From the NCBI GenBank assembly GCA_031213475.1, contig JARUPZ010000001.1, positions 21,358,933 through 21,422,932 on the forward strand: a stretch of DNA of 64,000 nt. The letters run 5' to 3'. The translations under genes and the position numbers were made by a program. Numbering within the stretch: position 1 is the stretch's first letter; each line of letters starts with the position of its first letter. Positions 23,665 to 34,239 of this stretch are shown one piece after another. This DNA comes from Nereocystis luetkeana (taxonomy: Eukaryota; Sar; Phaeophyceae; Laminariales; Laminariaceae). The notes beneath the pieces are model-generated. The model was not told the DNA's origin. It ran no database searches and saw only the letters and a program-made list of their open reading frames with translations.

Positions 23665-24165
23665 TAAGTTACACCTATAAAAAGGACTTCTTCGTTTTTA
23701 TGCCTGTACATGATCGCGTATACAACTGGACCTGGTACCTTCTACCTGGTTTCGGGTGGACAAAACACGAATATATTTCGCGTCTATTAGTTTTATATTA
23801 ATAGTGTTATACTATGACTCGCATGGATACGTCCCTCTCTGTGCCGGATTTGTTCGCGTTGTAGACTTGAAGAGGTTCCTATCGACAAATACATGGCCAC
23901 AAGTCACAAGGGGTGCAGGCGTTCCTGTCACCGTCCACGCACTATTGAGACCACACTGCTCGAGTAAAAAACTCGGCACGTGGTTCCCGCTGCCTGTGCA
24001 TCGATAAAAAATCATCAAAGACACACGAGGACGGCGATCCTCGTGCGTGAAACTTTTTCTCAGGCGGTAGGCAAACTTATTCTAGATGACACAATGTGTA
24101 CCGGCGTACCTCTGCCCAGGCCTCCTCCTCCGGTGTGTCTCTCGGATGATCGATAAACGATACCC
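23665..24165. other. No recognisable gene
   Basis: Short frames only. Confidence 0.4.
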
Positions 24166-24171
24166 ACGTAC

Positions 24172-24400
24172 GACGTGCGTGTTCTTCACGTTACGCAGTC
24201 GTTTTCGCCCGGTCCTAACATCCACCACACACCCTCATTGTGTCCGTCCCGATTTGGTTATACTGCCCATAAGTGACGATACGGGCTTGGTACAGAAACA
24301 TGTCACATGATGTTAGCTGCGATGATAATATTTATAGAGAGGAGCATGGTTACGGAGTGAAGAAGGTGGGCAATCCAATGACACGTCATTGTACAGCAGT
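24172..24400 (-). repeat. LINE 3'-end module, diverged copy
   Basis: The plus strand shows the reverse-complement landmarks GTGTTCTTCACGTTACG, then CATCCACCACA, GTGTCCGTCCC and GGTGGGCAATCCAATGACACG in the order found in other minus copies. Strongly diverged. Confidence 0.55.
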
Positions 24401-24404
24401 ACAA

Positions 24405-25000
24405 CAGAACGTACGGCAGACCCAATACACTCACAGTACCTACAGCACCATGCATGTGTGTTGCTTACAGAGAACCCCTTTGTTCTACACCTCGGCATCC
24501 ACACGGGTGAAGTATTCCTGCTCCTCCTGCTTACATTTTAAACGCTCTACTATTCCTCCTGCGTTTTTGTCCTCTCACCTAAATAGCGGGAACTCTGGAG
24601 GCCGGGGTGATCCAGCGATGGATATTTTACAGCCGCTATGGAGTTTGATGAGCAGGTGGTAAACCTATCATTCCAGATCTTCGGGCTGCTGTACGTGCAG
24701 CGAACTCTGCATGGGACGACGCTGAATAGAGAGAGTGTGGTTCCGCAATTTATCTCTAATGAGATGTCCGAAGGAAGAAAAGTCAAGCCGAACTGCTACC
24801 TTTCTGCGTTTAGCGTGTCACACACGTAATAATAACTAACGCTACAGCTCTACGCACGACACTTTTTCTCGCGATCGATGGAACAACTCGATGCCGAAAA
24901 TATCTCGTTACTCGTATGCTCGTTGTTGTCACAAGAGTTCCACCGGTTGACTGATTGCATGATTCGCCGCATAAAAAAGAATATCAGAACTACGCATGTA
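24405..25000. other. No recognisable gene
   Basis: Short frames only; nothing supported. Confidence 0.4.
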
Positions 25001-25010
25001 TGTATGTAAG

Positions 25011-25354
25011 CCGGTCGCCCCGGTGGTTCAAGTGGTTAACCTCGAATTCTACTTGTTTGAGTCCTGGGTTCGAGCCCCAGGAGGGTCGGACTTTGACTTT
25101 ATTTGCAAAAATAAAAAAAGGGATTCAATTGTTGAGAGCGCCTTGCAGCGTGGGTAGGCACAATTCGATGCGAGTCGACGAGGGAAGAAAATGCTGAAAT
25201 CTTCTCGCGATAAAAATGAAGGCACGTACCGTAGCGGGAAGGGGGGAGAAGAGCCTGCTATGTGACCCCGGATCTGAGTTACGAGTTGGAAGGAGAGAGA
25301 GAAGAAGATGTGCGAAGATAATGAATGGGAATAAAAAATAAAAAAAAATAAAAA
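25011..25354 (+). repeat. tRNA-derived SINE, copy 2
   Basis: Same head, body and A-rich tail as copy 1. The preceding sequence contains ATGTATGTATG and the sequence after the tail reads ATGTATG, a possible target duplication, though the flank is itself repetitive. Confidence 0.9.
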
Positions 25355-25519
25355 TGTATGATGATATTTTTTTGGGTAGTCGCCGAGTCATTCTGTATAG
25401 TATGACACTGTAAAACCAGCCATGGGTATGTGATTTTGTCTTTTATGTTATCCGTATATTCTACCCGTTGACATCCGGGACAACCAGTGTATATTCCGAT
25501 TCTCACATCCTACACAGAT

Positions 25520-25735
25520 AGAGTGTGTGTGTTCTTCACATGAAACCGTTCTTTCTACCCGTCGACATCCACCACAACCAGTGTCCGTGCCTATTCTCCA
25601 ATCCTAGAAGGATACAAGTCCTGTAGTCACAAAGCTACGCCACAGATATTCTACGTTGCCACGTGTTCAGAATGCACTGCAGTGGGGAATGCAATGCCAT
25701 GTCAGCATACTAGATACGACAGACACAGCATACAC
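25520..25735 (-). repeat. LINE 3'-end module, isolated copy
   Basis: On plus: GTGTGTGTTCTTCACATG, TTCTACCCGTCGACATCC, CACAACCAGTGTCCGTGCC and then GCATACTAGATACGACAG. No LINE coding sequence adjoins it, so this is either a severely 5'-truncated LINE or a SINE sharing the LINE end. Confidence 0.85.
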
Positions 25736-26059
25736 ATTCTATTAAATAGAGAAACTAAACGAGTTGTATCCTACGATGTTCATGGCAATAGTTGAAAAAT
25801 GACAACAATACTACCACGCGTTGTACGTATCGAATCAATACCTTAACGAACAATATTTCTCGTGATAATAGAATCGGATTTTGTTTTATTTGATTCGAAT
25901 GAAATTTCTTGAAAAATATGCCTTTGGGTCTTATCGAGGAATCACGTATACCTGGTATTTATGTTTTTATCCAATAACGCACAAGGATCAACGAATACCA
26001 GAAGGCGACCAACGAGGTGAGGGACGGCCCGCGTCCTCCCCGGGACGCCGCGGGCAGCA

Positions 26060-26440
26060 TCCGGTTGTTTCTGCCGGCACCGCCGAAGAGGCTATCGCTT
26101 TTGTTGTGTCTTGGGTGGGTGGCGCAGCCCCGAAGCACCACGCAGATAACGGCGACGGGGATACAGCGATCGATTTTCTGAGCGAAGTCGTGACCGGGTC
26201 GCTGCTCGTCTGTTTCGCGAGGCAAAGAGGGATGAAAAACTGGGTTTGCGACGGCCTTGTCAAGTTTCTATGAACCGCCGATGGTCTACCCTGTGCTAGG
26301 GACCGTCGGACCTCGCGCTGCGGCTGCTCCGGTGGCCCTGTCTCTCGGGGATGGTGGATCTCCTCTGTGCAGCGGTCGACGACACGGCTCATGTTTGCGT
26401 GGCTTGCTTCAGTTTCAGGAACATGCCACGGCGAGTTGGA
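26060..26440 (+). repeat. Diverged repeat R4, plus copy
   Basis: Partner of the minus copy at 22160-22525. A 130-codon plus frame (25881-26273) runs through it but does not resemble a known family. Confidence 0.5.
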
Positions 26441-26504
26441 CAAACTCCCCCATTTGAATATGACGAAGAGCAAAATAAATCCCAAGAAGACATCTTGTCG
26501 AATA

Positions 26505-26757
26505 TGTAACTTCCCGTATGGAGGTGCAGTTTGTGGAAGCGTTTTTTAGAATTTGAAGAAGCTTGCAGAATCGTGAGATGAGGTCAGATCATACCACTGC
26601 CGAAACCATCTAGTCAGTAGAGCTAGTCCCTTGGGCGTAGACGACAGTGGAGGCAACAACAAGAACTCGTAGCAAATCTCGTGAGTAGCGCGCCCAGACA
26701 ATAGATCGACCTTCACTTTCTGGGCATGGTCGACCAGCCTTCCCTCCAAGAGGGAGG
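26505..26757 (+). repeat. Split direct repeat A1
   Basis: Aligns with 33005-33240: TGTAACT(T/A)CCCGTA at the start, TTTGAAGAAGCTTGCAGAA, CTAGTCAGTAGAGCTAG and AGTAGCGCGCCCAGACAA, then a weaker end in CTCAAGAGG-type sequence. Confidence 0.9.
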
Positions 26758-26839
26758 TGAGCACGCCCCGCTGGATGTAGTGGGAGGTGAGGCCGCCCCT
26801 GTAGATGTATGAGGCGAGCAAGGGGAACGAGTTGGCCCG

Positions 26840-28333
26840 CCTGGCGCCAGAGCACCGGACGGAGGCATCGGCCAAGGCGGAGCCGCAAGCATCGGCCTGG
26901 GCCTTCCCGCAGCACCAGTCGATCCTGCAATTGTGGAGGTGCTGCAGCAATTGCTGGCGAGCAACCACGCGATCGCGGCACGGATCACATGTCTCGAAAA
27001 CAGACAGGCGCACTCGCAGCAGCAGCTGCAACAGCAGCCGCAGCAGCAGCAGCGGCAAACTCAACCACTTCTGCAGGCTCAGCGACCTCTCGGGGGCGCC
27101 ATCGCGGGGGGCCTGATGGCCCCGTGGGCGGGTGGCGCCATTGGAGGGCAGCCGCTGCCCGTGCCGCAAGACGCGAACCGCCAGGCTGCGATCTCAGCGG
27201 TCGTAAATATAATCCGCAAAGCAGGCGCCAAACCTATGGCATGCTCTGCAAGGGCCCAAGTTCTTCATCTCGCGCGGGGGCTACAATATGCAGCAGGTCA
27301 AAACCCGCCCTCTCCCGCTTCTCGCGCTTGACGAGGTGGCGTATGTGTCAGAAGCTATGACAAAACAGCTCAGACGTAGTCAGATTTTGTCGAAGAAGAT
27401 TGTTACCCTCCTCTGGCAGCCGGGCAGGCGACGGCGTCTAGGCCAGCTCAGGTGCACTTCGCCACGTTCGTCGCGGCGTTCTTGGCGACCCTGGAATACG
27501 GCATGGAAGGGGCACAAGCGGTCTGCCAAAACCGGGTTCGCACCCTCCGAGAGGAGCTCGAACAAGTTCAAAAGACGGTGGAGATATATCTTCGGCGTCA
27601 CTACACAACAATACTGCACCACAAAGACAAGGTGTGCGAGGATCTTGTCACCGCAATGAACGGCGGTCTGAAAGCGGGTATGATCGACCTCGCAAAGCAG
27701 GCAGGCGTCCTGCACGGGAAGTACCAATACGCGCCCCTCCCGTCTGGCATAGGCATCCCCATGCCTACGCTAGAATTCACGCGGCTGAGGGAGCTGGTGG
27801 CGGAGGGCGCGGGATCCAGCCTCACGGAGCGTCTGACGTTCTGGAAGCAGGGCCCCGAAAAAGAAGCTTTTATGAGGAACGGAGCCCCCAGCACGGAAGG
27901 ACAGCGGACTCACCATTCGCAAGGCCGGGTAGGCGCCGGAGGAGAAGGCGGGTCAACGTTCAAGGCTCGCATGATGGAGCGGGGGACGCCGCCGGGCGTA
28001 TGCGATTTTGCATGTCGCGGCGAGGTGTGCCGGCGGGTGAACTGCTCGTTCTCCCATCTTCCCACCGCCGGCCCAGCTCCGTCGGCCGTCGCGCAGCAGA
28101 AACAGCTGCAAGCACTGCCGCCGCCACCGCCGCCGCCGCCGCCGCCGGCAGCGCTGCGGCACCAGCTGCCGCAGTACCAGGCGGCGGCTATAGTCGGGGG
28201 TGGGGCTGCAGGAGGAGGGGCCGGAGTCTGTCGGCCGCCGAACGTCGCACGATTTAGCAGAAACTACGCGCCCGGCGGTCGAGGCGGGGCTTCAGCCGGG
28301 GGCGGAGCGGGTCGGGGGACCGGCAGCAACTGA
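26840..28333 (+). pseudogene. Gag-like ORF of the Y-recombinase retrotransposon
   Basis: One reading frame runs from about 26840 to the TGA before 28334, interrupted by stops near 27329-27331 and 27389. In order it shows a glutamine-rich stretch (about 27016-27065), a conserved-looking helical segment ending L-Q-Y-A-A-G-Q, a second helical block (27452-27700), a CCCH-type zinc finger C-x8-C-x4-C-x3-H (28003-28060, starting C-D-F-A-C), a proline run and a glycine-rich C-terminus. CCCH or related fingers are usual in Gag-like ORF1 proteins of this order. It would bind element RNA and form the particle. An alternative frame carries a sensible stretch between the two stops (27300-27410), which suggests paired frameshifts. 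Confidence 0.7.
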
Positions 28334-28574
28334 CAATACGGGCTCCGTTGTGTGGCAGAGCCGACCGAAGAGGGGGGCACGGGCGAGGGAAGAATGGGCA
28401 ATCTTCGCAGACGCCAGGAGGTCCGTGGGAATTCCCCACGCGCCCACCCCTGGGTCGGCGTCGCCGGCCCCGTTTCACAGTGAGAGGCTGGTACCGAGAA
28501 AACAAAGTAGCTAATCACGCAGAAGATCGCCGGAGACAGCGCCCCGGCAAGAGGCCGTACAGCGAGAAGAGAAT

Positions 28575-29393
28575 GTGATTCACGTAGGCGCACAGTGCAG
28601 CAGCAAGCCAGACCACTTGTCCCATCCACTCTCGCATGTCCGACACACCAACCCTCCCGCCTTCCGCCAAATTCAGCTCGCTCATGGATTGTTTTTTTCT
28701 GAACAATCGCGACACCCAGCTTCACATGATGCACCCCCCCCCTCCTCCGCCCCCCGCCGCCCCATGCACGCACGGGGATCCACATGGTCAGAGTACGTAG
28801 AAGCGAGAGGTGATAGTTGTGTAAGCTCAAACAACACGGTCCGTCCGCATGTACAAATACAGCAAGACGTTTCACCGCATGTATCAGATTACCAGCCACG
28901 CGACGTCCACACACCAGCGATAATCCAGAACAAGGGAGTACTTGGCAAACGGGGCATTCAGGCCAGACTGAGGGCCAGATTAACCCACTTCTTTGGTAAT
29001 CGGGACAGAACCGAGGCTGCGGAAGGTTCAGTACAACAGGCTTGGTGTGAGCAAAGGGCCAGGTTACCCCCTTCCGACCGAATCCGAGACAGTATCGCCG
29101 ACGCGGAAGACTCACACCACAGCCCAGAACAGCTTGAGCAGAGGGCCAGATTTCCCCACGTTCACGCGAATCGATATAGTGTCGAGACCACAGAAGGCTT
29201 AAATCAGGAGGGCCGTCCACCCATTCAGTACACAGAAATCCCCACAGAAACACAGACGTCACACCTAGTTTGGCAGAGAAGACAAGGGTACGACCAGTCG
29301 GCCTTGCAGCAGTCAGATGAACCCACGCTTGTTTCGGTCGACGCGCGAAAGAGTATCGAGTCAGCACGTTCACGGCTTCGTAATGGGAAGTAG
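28575..29393 (+). pseudogene. Intervening ORF with internal repeats, upstream of RT
   Basis: An open frame of 272 codons lies between Gag and RT. Its C-terminal half contains three diverged units of about 28 residues, each starting near an (E)QRAR-like or LRAR motif (about 28970, 29050 and 29135). No catalytic motif is visible. It may be the N-terminal extension of the element's ORF2 or extra unrelated sequence. The region is also open on the minus strand (449 codons at 28264-29613), which I regard as a composition shadow because the element codes on plus. Confidence 0.4.
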
Positions 29394-29522
29394 TGCAGTC
29401 GGAAACGATAAGACAGCTTGAGGCAGTAATGGCACGCAGAAAAATATAAACTCGGAAAGAAGGATCTGGACGCCCGAGAAAGCGAAGAACTGCCGTATAC
29501 GCTCGCCACCATTTGCACAACC

Positions 29523-30778
29523 GTGATGCGTGATAAGCGAGGAATCGTGGGAGACGTAGCTCGAGCAATAGGAGGATCGCCGGTTGCACCACCGGTAGAC
29601 TCTGTCTACACACAACGGGACTTCGGAGACTCGAAAGGGTTCAGGGCAGTCGACGAGCTATTCAGGATAGTCACCAGGAGGGGTACCTGTACACGCAGCA
29701 GCGACAGGCGCAGATCTAGAACGCGCATTACTGTACGGAAACCACCCTAGTGTCAACGGACACTTGCCAGCGGTTTGGAACAAAATCGACGAACATGTAA
29801 GACGACAGAAATGCCTAGTCATACAAAAATCAGCTGCGCCCGAAACCCCGAATCTAAATGTGTCCCCGTTGACGGCCGAAGTCAGCCCCAACGTCAGGAT
29901 CATAAATAAGTTATCCCCTGATGAGCAGCGTCGAGGGAAGAAAGTAGGGCTTAACGGAGATACTGATCCTGCCACGGTTTCCCCATGCCTGTGTGCACAC
30001 GCGCTGCCCAAGTTTCGTGACGAACTCGTGGCACTGATAACGAAGCTGCCAGTAGAGAGGATACTGATGAGTAAGGCCGATGTGGTGGACGCCTTCAGCA
30101 ACGTTCGGGTCGCACCCGCCCAATATCACAACGTTCGCTACACAGTAGGAGATCTGATTGTGATTGAGTTTCGATTATCCTTCGGATGGTCCGGATCGCC
30201 GGGTTTCTGGAGCGTCATGTCTGCCGCGGCCGAACGCACAGACACACTGCAACACCACTCGGAAATCTACTCAGCTGTTGGACGAAGGGAAAGAAAAGAT
30301 GGGTCACGTCAAGGTGGTAGTTCGATGGGAAGAGGGTACACCCACGCCGATTCCGTCGGACGCAAACGTCAGCGCACACAGCGGGAGAGAGATTTCCGAC
30401 CCCATTTTCGCAACCGTGTACGTAGACGCCTACCTCTTAATCAAGGTACAACTTACGGATGACGGCAAGACGGCCTTAATTGCATCGGCCTCTCTCGCTT
30501 CGGATCACGTGCGCTTATTCGGGCCGGGGGAGGAAAGGGTGTCGCCTATTTTAGCCCCGGGGAAGAGTACTGACTGGGACTCCACGATTGACGCGTTAGG
30601 GCTCACTATCAATTCGCACACAATAAGAATCTCGTTCCCGCAAGAAAAGGTAAACGATATAAAAAGGCTGCTGCTTGACCAGCGGCCCGTGAGCAGAAAG
30701 CGAGCGTCGACGAGGGACGTTTACAGCGTGGCCGGGAAGATGTTGAACCTCACGTACGTAGTGCGAGCGGGCAGGTAG
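29523..30778 (+). pseudogene. DIRS-type reverse transcriptase, frameshifted
   Basis: Three frames must be chained: 29523 to about 29685, about 29685 to 30245, and 30245-30778. Recognisable RT blocks are S-K-A-D-V-V-D-A-F-S-N-V (motif A aspartate), the F-G-W-S-G-S-P-G-F-W block typical of DIRS-order RTs, and V-Y-V-D-A-Y-L-L at 30416-30436, where the second catalytic aspartate is alanine (codon GCC, 30428-30430). A block ending D-V-Y-S-V-A-G-K follows, and the frame stops at TAG (30776-30778), where relatives would continue. The protein would copy the element RNA, but this copy cannot. Confidence 0.8.
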
Positions 30779-31403
30779 TTCGTAGGAGGATGTTGTGACT
30801 GACCGGTTTACACGATGCAAGAGCAAAAAAAAACAATAAATAGAGCCGCATGACAAAGCTTGGCAGAGAGTTTCATGCGAACCCCCTCTGTTGGAAGTGG
30901 ACGATAGAAACCGAGCTGCTCCTAGAAAGAGAGGCGCTTAGCGCGCCCTGCTACACGGCGAGTAAGCGACCCGTCAAAAGACACTATCTGTCTGACGCCG
31001 GGTTTGAGTCGGTGGGAGGATTTTGTGTTGTGAATAAGGTATTGTAGATATACGACTTGCCGACAGAGCTGACGGCAGAACTGAAAAAAACGCCGACCAT
31101 CAAGAGACGTGTACCATCACAATCTACCTCCTAGAGTTATTGGGAATGGTTATGTCCGCGTGGGTGATGCTTGCATTGGTAGGAGACATGACAGACGCGG
31201 CAGGCGACCCGATTCTGATGCGAGGTGATGACATGCCAGCCGTGTCGTGGGTGTCTCGAAGCGGGGGGGTGCCCAGACTAAAGGGCCTGCCTACTCATGA
31301 TAATGCTGGGGCGCCTTCAACTAGCAGGCGGATGGAACCACACTTCAAAACATATTCCAGGCGTGCAGAACCGTTTAATGGAGGGGATTTCACGGAGGCC
31401 TAG
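30779..31403 (+). pseudogene. RNase H domain of the Y-recombinase retrotransposon, broken
   Basis: Across several frames: L-T-G-L-H-D-A (about 30796-30820), H-A-N-P-L-C-W-K-W (30880-30905), Y-L-S-D-A-G-F-E (the first acidic residue of RNase H, about 30982-31010), Y-D-L-P-T-E-L-T-A-E-L (31050-31085), N-L-L-E-L-L-like sequence before 31140, then M-R-G-D-D-M-P-A-V-S-W-V and G-W-N-H-T-S-K-H-I-P-G-V-Q-N (31328-31370). The order and motifs match the RNase H of DIRS-order elements. At least three frame changes and a stop break it. Confidence 0.75.
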
Positions 31404-31551
31404 GGTGATGTTGGCAGACAAGGTCAGGGAGCTAACTCCCTCCAGCGACGGGCGCGAACAATCCATTGGTCCGCGGGGGTCGGGGAGTTTTGCCAGCTTA
31501 CTCCAGACGAAGAACATCCTCACGAAACACGACGGACGCTCATGACGCACG

Positions 31552-32763
31552 ATGCAGAAGAACTCGCTTGACTCGCGCGCCCGTTATGATGCATGCCTCG
31601 TTCAACCCACGGCACGCATACTGTACACGCACGTCGATACAGGAACAGGGGACAACAGAGGAGGAAACAAGGACGAGGTGGCGAGATTGATCGAAACGCT
31701 CGCACTTGGTTCGGTAGGGAATAATTCTCAGAAAAACTACTCAGCGGAATGGAACACGTGAGTGAAAGAGAGAAAAGCGCAAGGTAAAGGGCCGTGGTTG
31801 CATACTGTCGACGATCTTAATAAAGCGCTCACCGAACTGCTCGAATTCATGACGCCTCGTTGGTTTGTGCACAATATCCAGCAATCGACCGTCAGAAAGT
31901 ACTTATCAGCGATCAATTTTTCCCACAAGAGGTTTGCAGGATGGGAGCTACCTTTGTCGCATTGCATGATCGTCGCAGTGGCAAAGGGGGTAGAATGGGC
32001 GCACGGTATGTATACCAAGGAAAACACATGTCAGATTGCCCTTGACGTGGGCAATGCTTGCGGAAGGGCGACAGGCCGTCATGAGTATGGAAGACGGGGG
32101 GTGCGTCATGTGGTTAGGGCTCACCATGTCAGATTTTCTCTTGTGCCGAGCGTCGGAGCTTTGGGCGTACGTCAACGAGCAGGTGCATCCCGAGTTTTGT
32201 CTGGCACGTAAATGCATGTATTTGTTTAATGAAGGAGTGCAAGTGGCCTTCGAGAGAAGAGCGACCGCTACAGCAGCACAGGGAACGTTTTTGGCGTCGA
32301 GGTTTGACCTAAAACGGGCAGGGTGCACCATCAAGCGTACTCGCCTCGTGCAGGAGAACGAGACGGGGGGGGGCGTCAATAGGAGCGTTCGAAGCGCTGT
32401 TGGAACCGCTGAATGTATACCCACTGCTACCGGCGGAAGCGTCCTTGACGGTTAGGAGCACCCCGTTCGGGTGGAAAGCGTTTACTAGAACCGAAGCTGT
32501 CGTGGCCTTCAGATTTAGGGTAGGTAGCATCGGTAGAGATCCCATGCAGTTCGCGTTGCACTCCGGACGAATCGGAGGGGGGCACCCAGCTAACGTCCCA
32601 AGGAATTTCGGAGTTGCAAAGTCAGCGCACAGGACGGTGGAAGCCACGGACGGTCATTAACTACGTTAAGGAGGGAGGAGAAGGGGCATGCGCCGTTTCT
32701 GCTGCTCTCGCAAAACCAACGTCAAAAAATATTTGTGTCAGCTTGGAAAATAGGTTCAAGTGA
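31552..32763 (+). pseudogene. Tyrosine recombinase of the retrotransposon, frameshifted
   Basis: The N-terminal core-binding-like part (31660-32030) is helical: Q-K-N-Y-S-A-E-W, T-V-R-K-Y-L-S-A-I-N. The catalytic domain supplies R in L-L-C-R-A-S-E-L (Arg codon 32147-32149), H-S-G-R (His 32559-32561, Arg 32568-32570) and, after a frameshift in the G run at 32575-32581, G-R-W-K-P-R-T-V-I-N-Y with the likely nucleophile Tyr at 32662-32664. The frame then closes with TGA at 32761-32763, just before repeat B1. All four key residues survive although the reading frame does not. The enzyme inserts a circular cDNA by site-specific-type recombination, which explains the absence of a target duplication. 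Confidence 0.8.
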
Positions 32764-32780
32764 TCAGGCTGTTTCATGGA

Positions 32781-33003
32781 GTGAGTGGTAGATAGCCTCG
32801 CAAAGTTGGCAGCGGGGCCATCACAGTTCGGGTTAGCCTGATTCATCAAATGTAGGAGGGTTTTCAATAAGAGGTAGAAGGGGGAATACGTACGGGACAT
32901 AGGACGGTGTGGTCGTTCGTATCATAGTTTGGGAGATATTGAAAATGCCCGATTGAGGTCTACAGGTGAAAACGTTAATCCATAATTATTGAGCTATAAC
33001 AAA
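32781..33003 (+). repeat. Split direct repeat B1
   Basis: Aligns with 33290-33515: GTGAG(T/C)GGTAGATAGCCTCG, GGCAGCGGGGCCATCA, GGGGGAATACGTACGGGACA, GATTGAGGTCTACAGGTGAA and TATAACAAA / CATAACAAA at the end. It runs directly into A2. Confidence 0.92.
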
Positions 33004-33004
33004 C

Positions 33005-33240
33005 TGTAACTACCCGTAGGCAAATGGAGTTTGTGAAGGCGTTTTGAAATTTGAAGAAGCTTGCAGAATCGTGAGATGAGGTGAGATCAGACCACTGCCG
33101 AAAGCGTCTAGTCAGTAGAGCTAGCTGCTTGGGCGTAGACGGCAGCGGTGACACTAACGAGAACTCGTAGCGAATCTCGTAAGTAGCGCGCCCAGACAAT
33201 TGATCGACTTTCCCACCCGCCCGCCCTGTCACTCAAGAGG
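33005..33240 (+). repeat. Split direct repeat A2
   Basis: Second copy of A1, directly abutting B1, same orientation. Confidence 0.9.
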
Positions 33241-33289
33241 CCTGGGGATCAGGTTGCAACAAGTCGGTGCTATTGTTTGGGGGTTGGTT

Positions 33290-33515
33290 GTGAGCGGTAG
33301 ATAGCCTCGCAGAGTTGGCAGCGGGGCCATCAAACCTCGGGTTAGCCTGATTCATTAATCGTAGGAGGGTTTTCCATAAGGGGTAGAAGGGGGAATACGT
33401 ACGGGACACAGGACGGTGTGGTCGTTCGTATAATAATAGTTTGGGAGGTATTGAATATGCCCGATTGAGGTCTACAGGTGAAAAAGTTTATACATGATTA
33501 TTGAGGCATAACAAA
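33290..33515 (+). repeat. Split direct repeat B2 (3' end of element)
   Basis: Second copy of B1. Similarity ends at CATAACAAA before a T run, taken as the right end of the element. Confidence 0.9.
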
Positions 33516-33519
33516 TCGT

Positions 33520-34235
33520 TTTTTTCGTTGTAATTCGAATCAAGCCATGACCATGAGTCTGTCGCTGTATCCATGTGAGCAGACGATCGTGCTAATGGCG
33601 GACGTAGACAGAAACATCTCAGGACAAGTGCAGATACTATATTCATGGTGCCCTCGATCGCAGATGCAGACCTGTCGCTGCCAAGTGATGTAAAAAGAAA
33701 ATTTAATGTTACTGCCGTAAGCACAACTGCTGCTGCCACGAGTGATGTTGCCGCGAGTAGCCACAATAACCCCTACGTCGGTCCTCTATCTGGGGGAATA
33801 GAATGCTGAAGTAGTTGGTGGAGTATATAGATATAAGTTGTAGTGGTAGTATTAATAGTAGGTCATCGTTCCGAGTGTATACAACAACACCTATGGCCCA
33901 GGATTCCGCCAAGAACAACTACAGTACGCGACAGCACCTAAGAACCTTCTGGCAGTCAGGAATGTCAGACTGGGATTTACGGGAATTAAATAATTTAATG
34001 TTCAGCGTATTTGCTCAACTCGAGGGGGAATATTGAACTAGAAATTGGGAAGTGCAAGGGGTTCGGCAGGTAAGAATCTGGTTGAATGCACTGCACCCCT
34101 GATAAGTATGAATCTGCCTAAACATCCCCCAAGACCACATCAGCCCCCCCCGCGAAATGGCCTCTGCTCCAAGCGCATCTTCACAGGTGACGCTTTCCTA
34201 TTATTTATGAAGTTGTTTTTCGCCAAAGACAATCA
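33520..34235. other. Region between mobile elements; no gene recognised
   Basis: A 73-codon plus frame (33815-34036) has no family match by eye. It might be the disrupted 5' part of the following DNA transposon. Confidence 0.35.
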
Positions 34236-34239
34236 TTTC

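Larger units (their letters stand above)
26505..33515 (+). mobile_element. Tyrosine-recombinase retrotransposon with split direct repeats (PAT/Ngaro type)
   Basis: The element has the order A1 (26505) - coding body - B1 (32781) - A2 (33005) - B2 (33290), with A1/A2 and B1/B2 direct repeats. This split direct repeat layout is characteristic of PAT- and Ngaro-type members of the DIRS order. The plus-strand body encodes, in order, a Gag-like protein with a CCCH finger, a region with a roughly 85-bp tandem repeat, an RT, an RNase H and a tyrosine recombinase with its R, HxxR and Y residues. No LTRs, integrase or protease are seen and no target duplication is evident, as expected for this order. 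Multiple frameshifts and stops, plus YVDA instead of YVDD in RT, make it inactive. The termini are placed to within a few bases by repeat ends only. Confidence 0.88.

Noticed and set aside
28264..29613. 449-codon open frame on the minus strand, the longest in the window
   Set aside because: It runs antisense through the Y-recombinase retrotransposon, whose Gag, RT, RNase H and recombinase all code on plus. Its product is of arbitrary composition with no domain pattern, so it is best explained by low stop density in GC-rich sequence.
29225..31700. Separate host genes in the RT-RNase H region
   Set aside because: All frames with recognisable motifs fit the retrotransposon order and lie between its A1 and B1 repeats.
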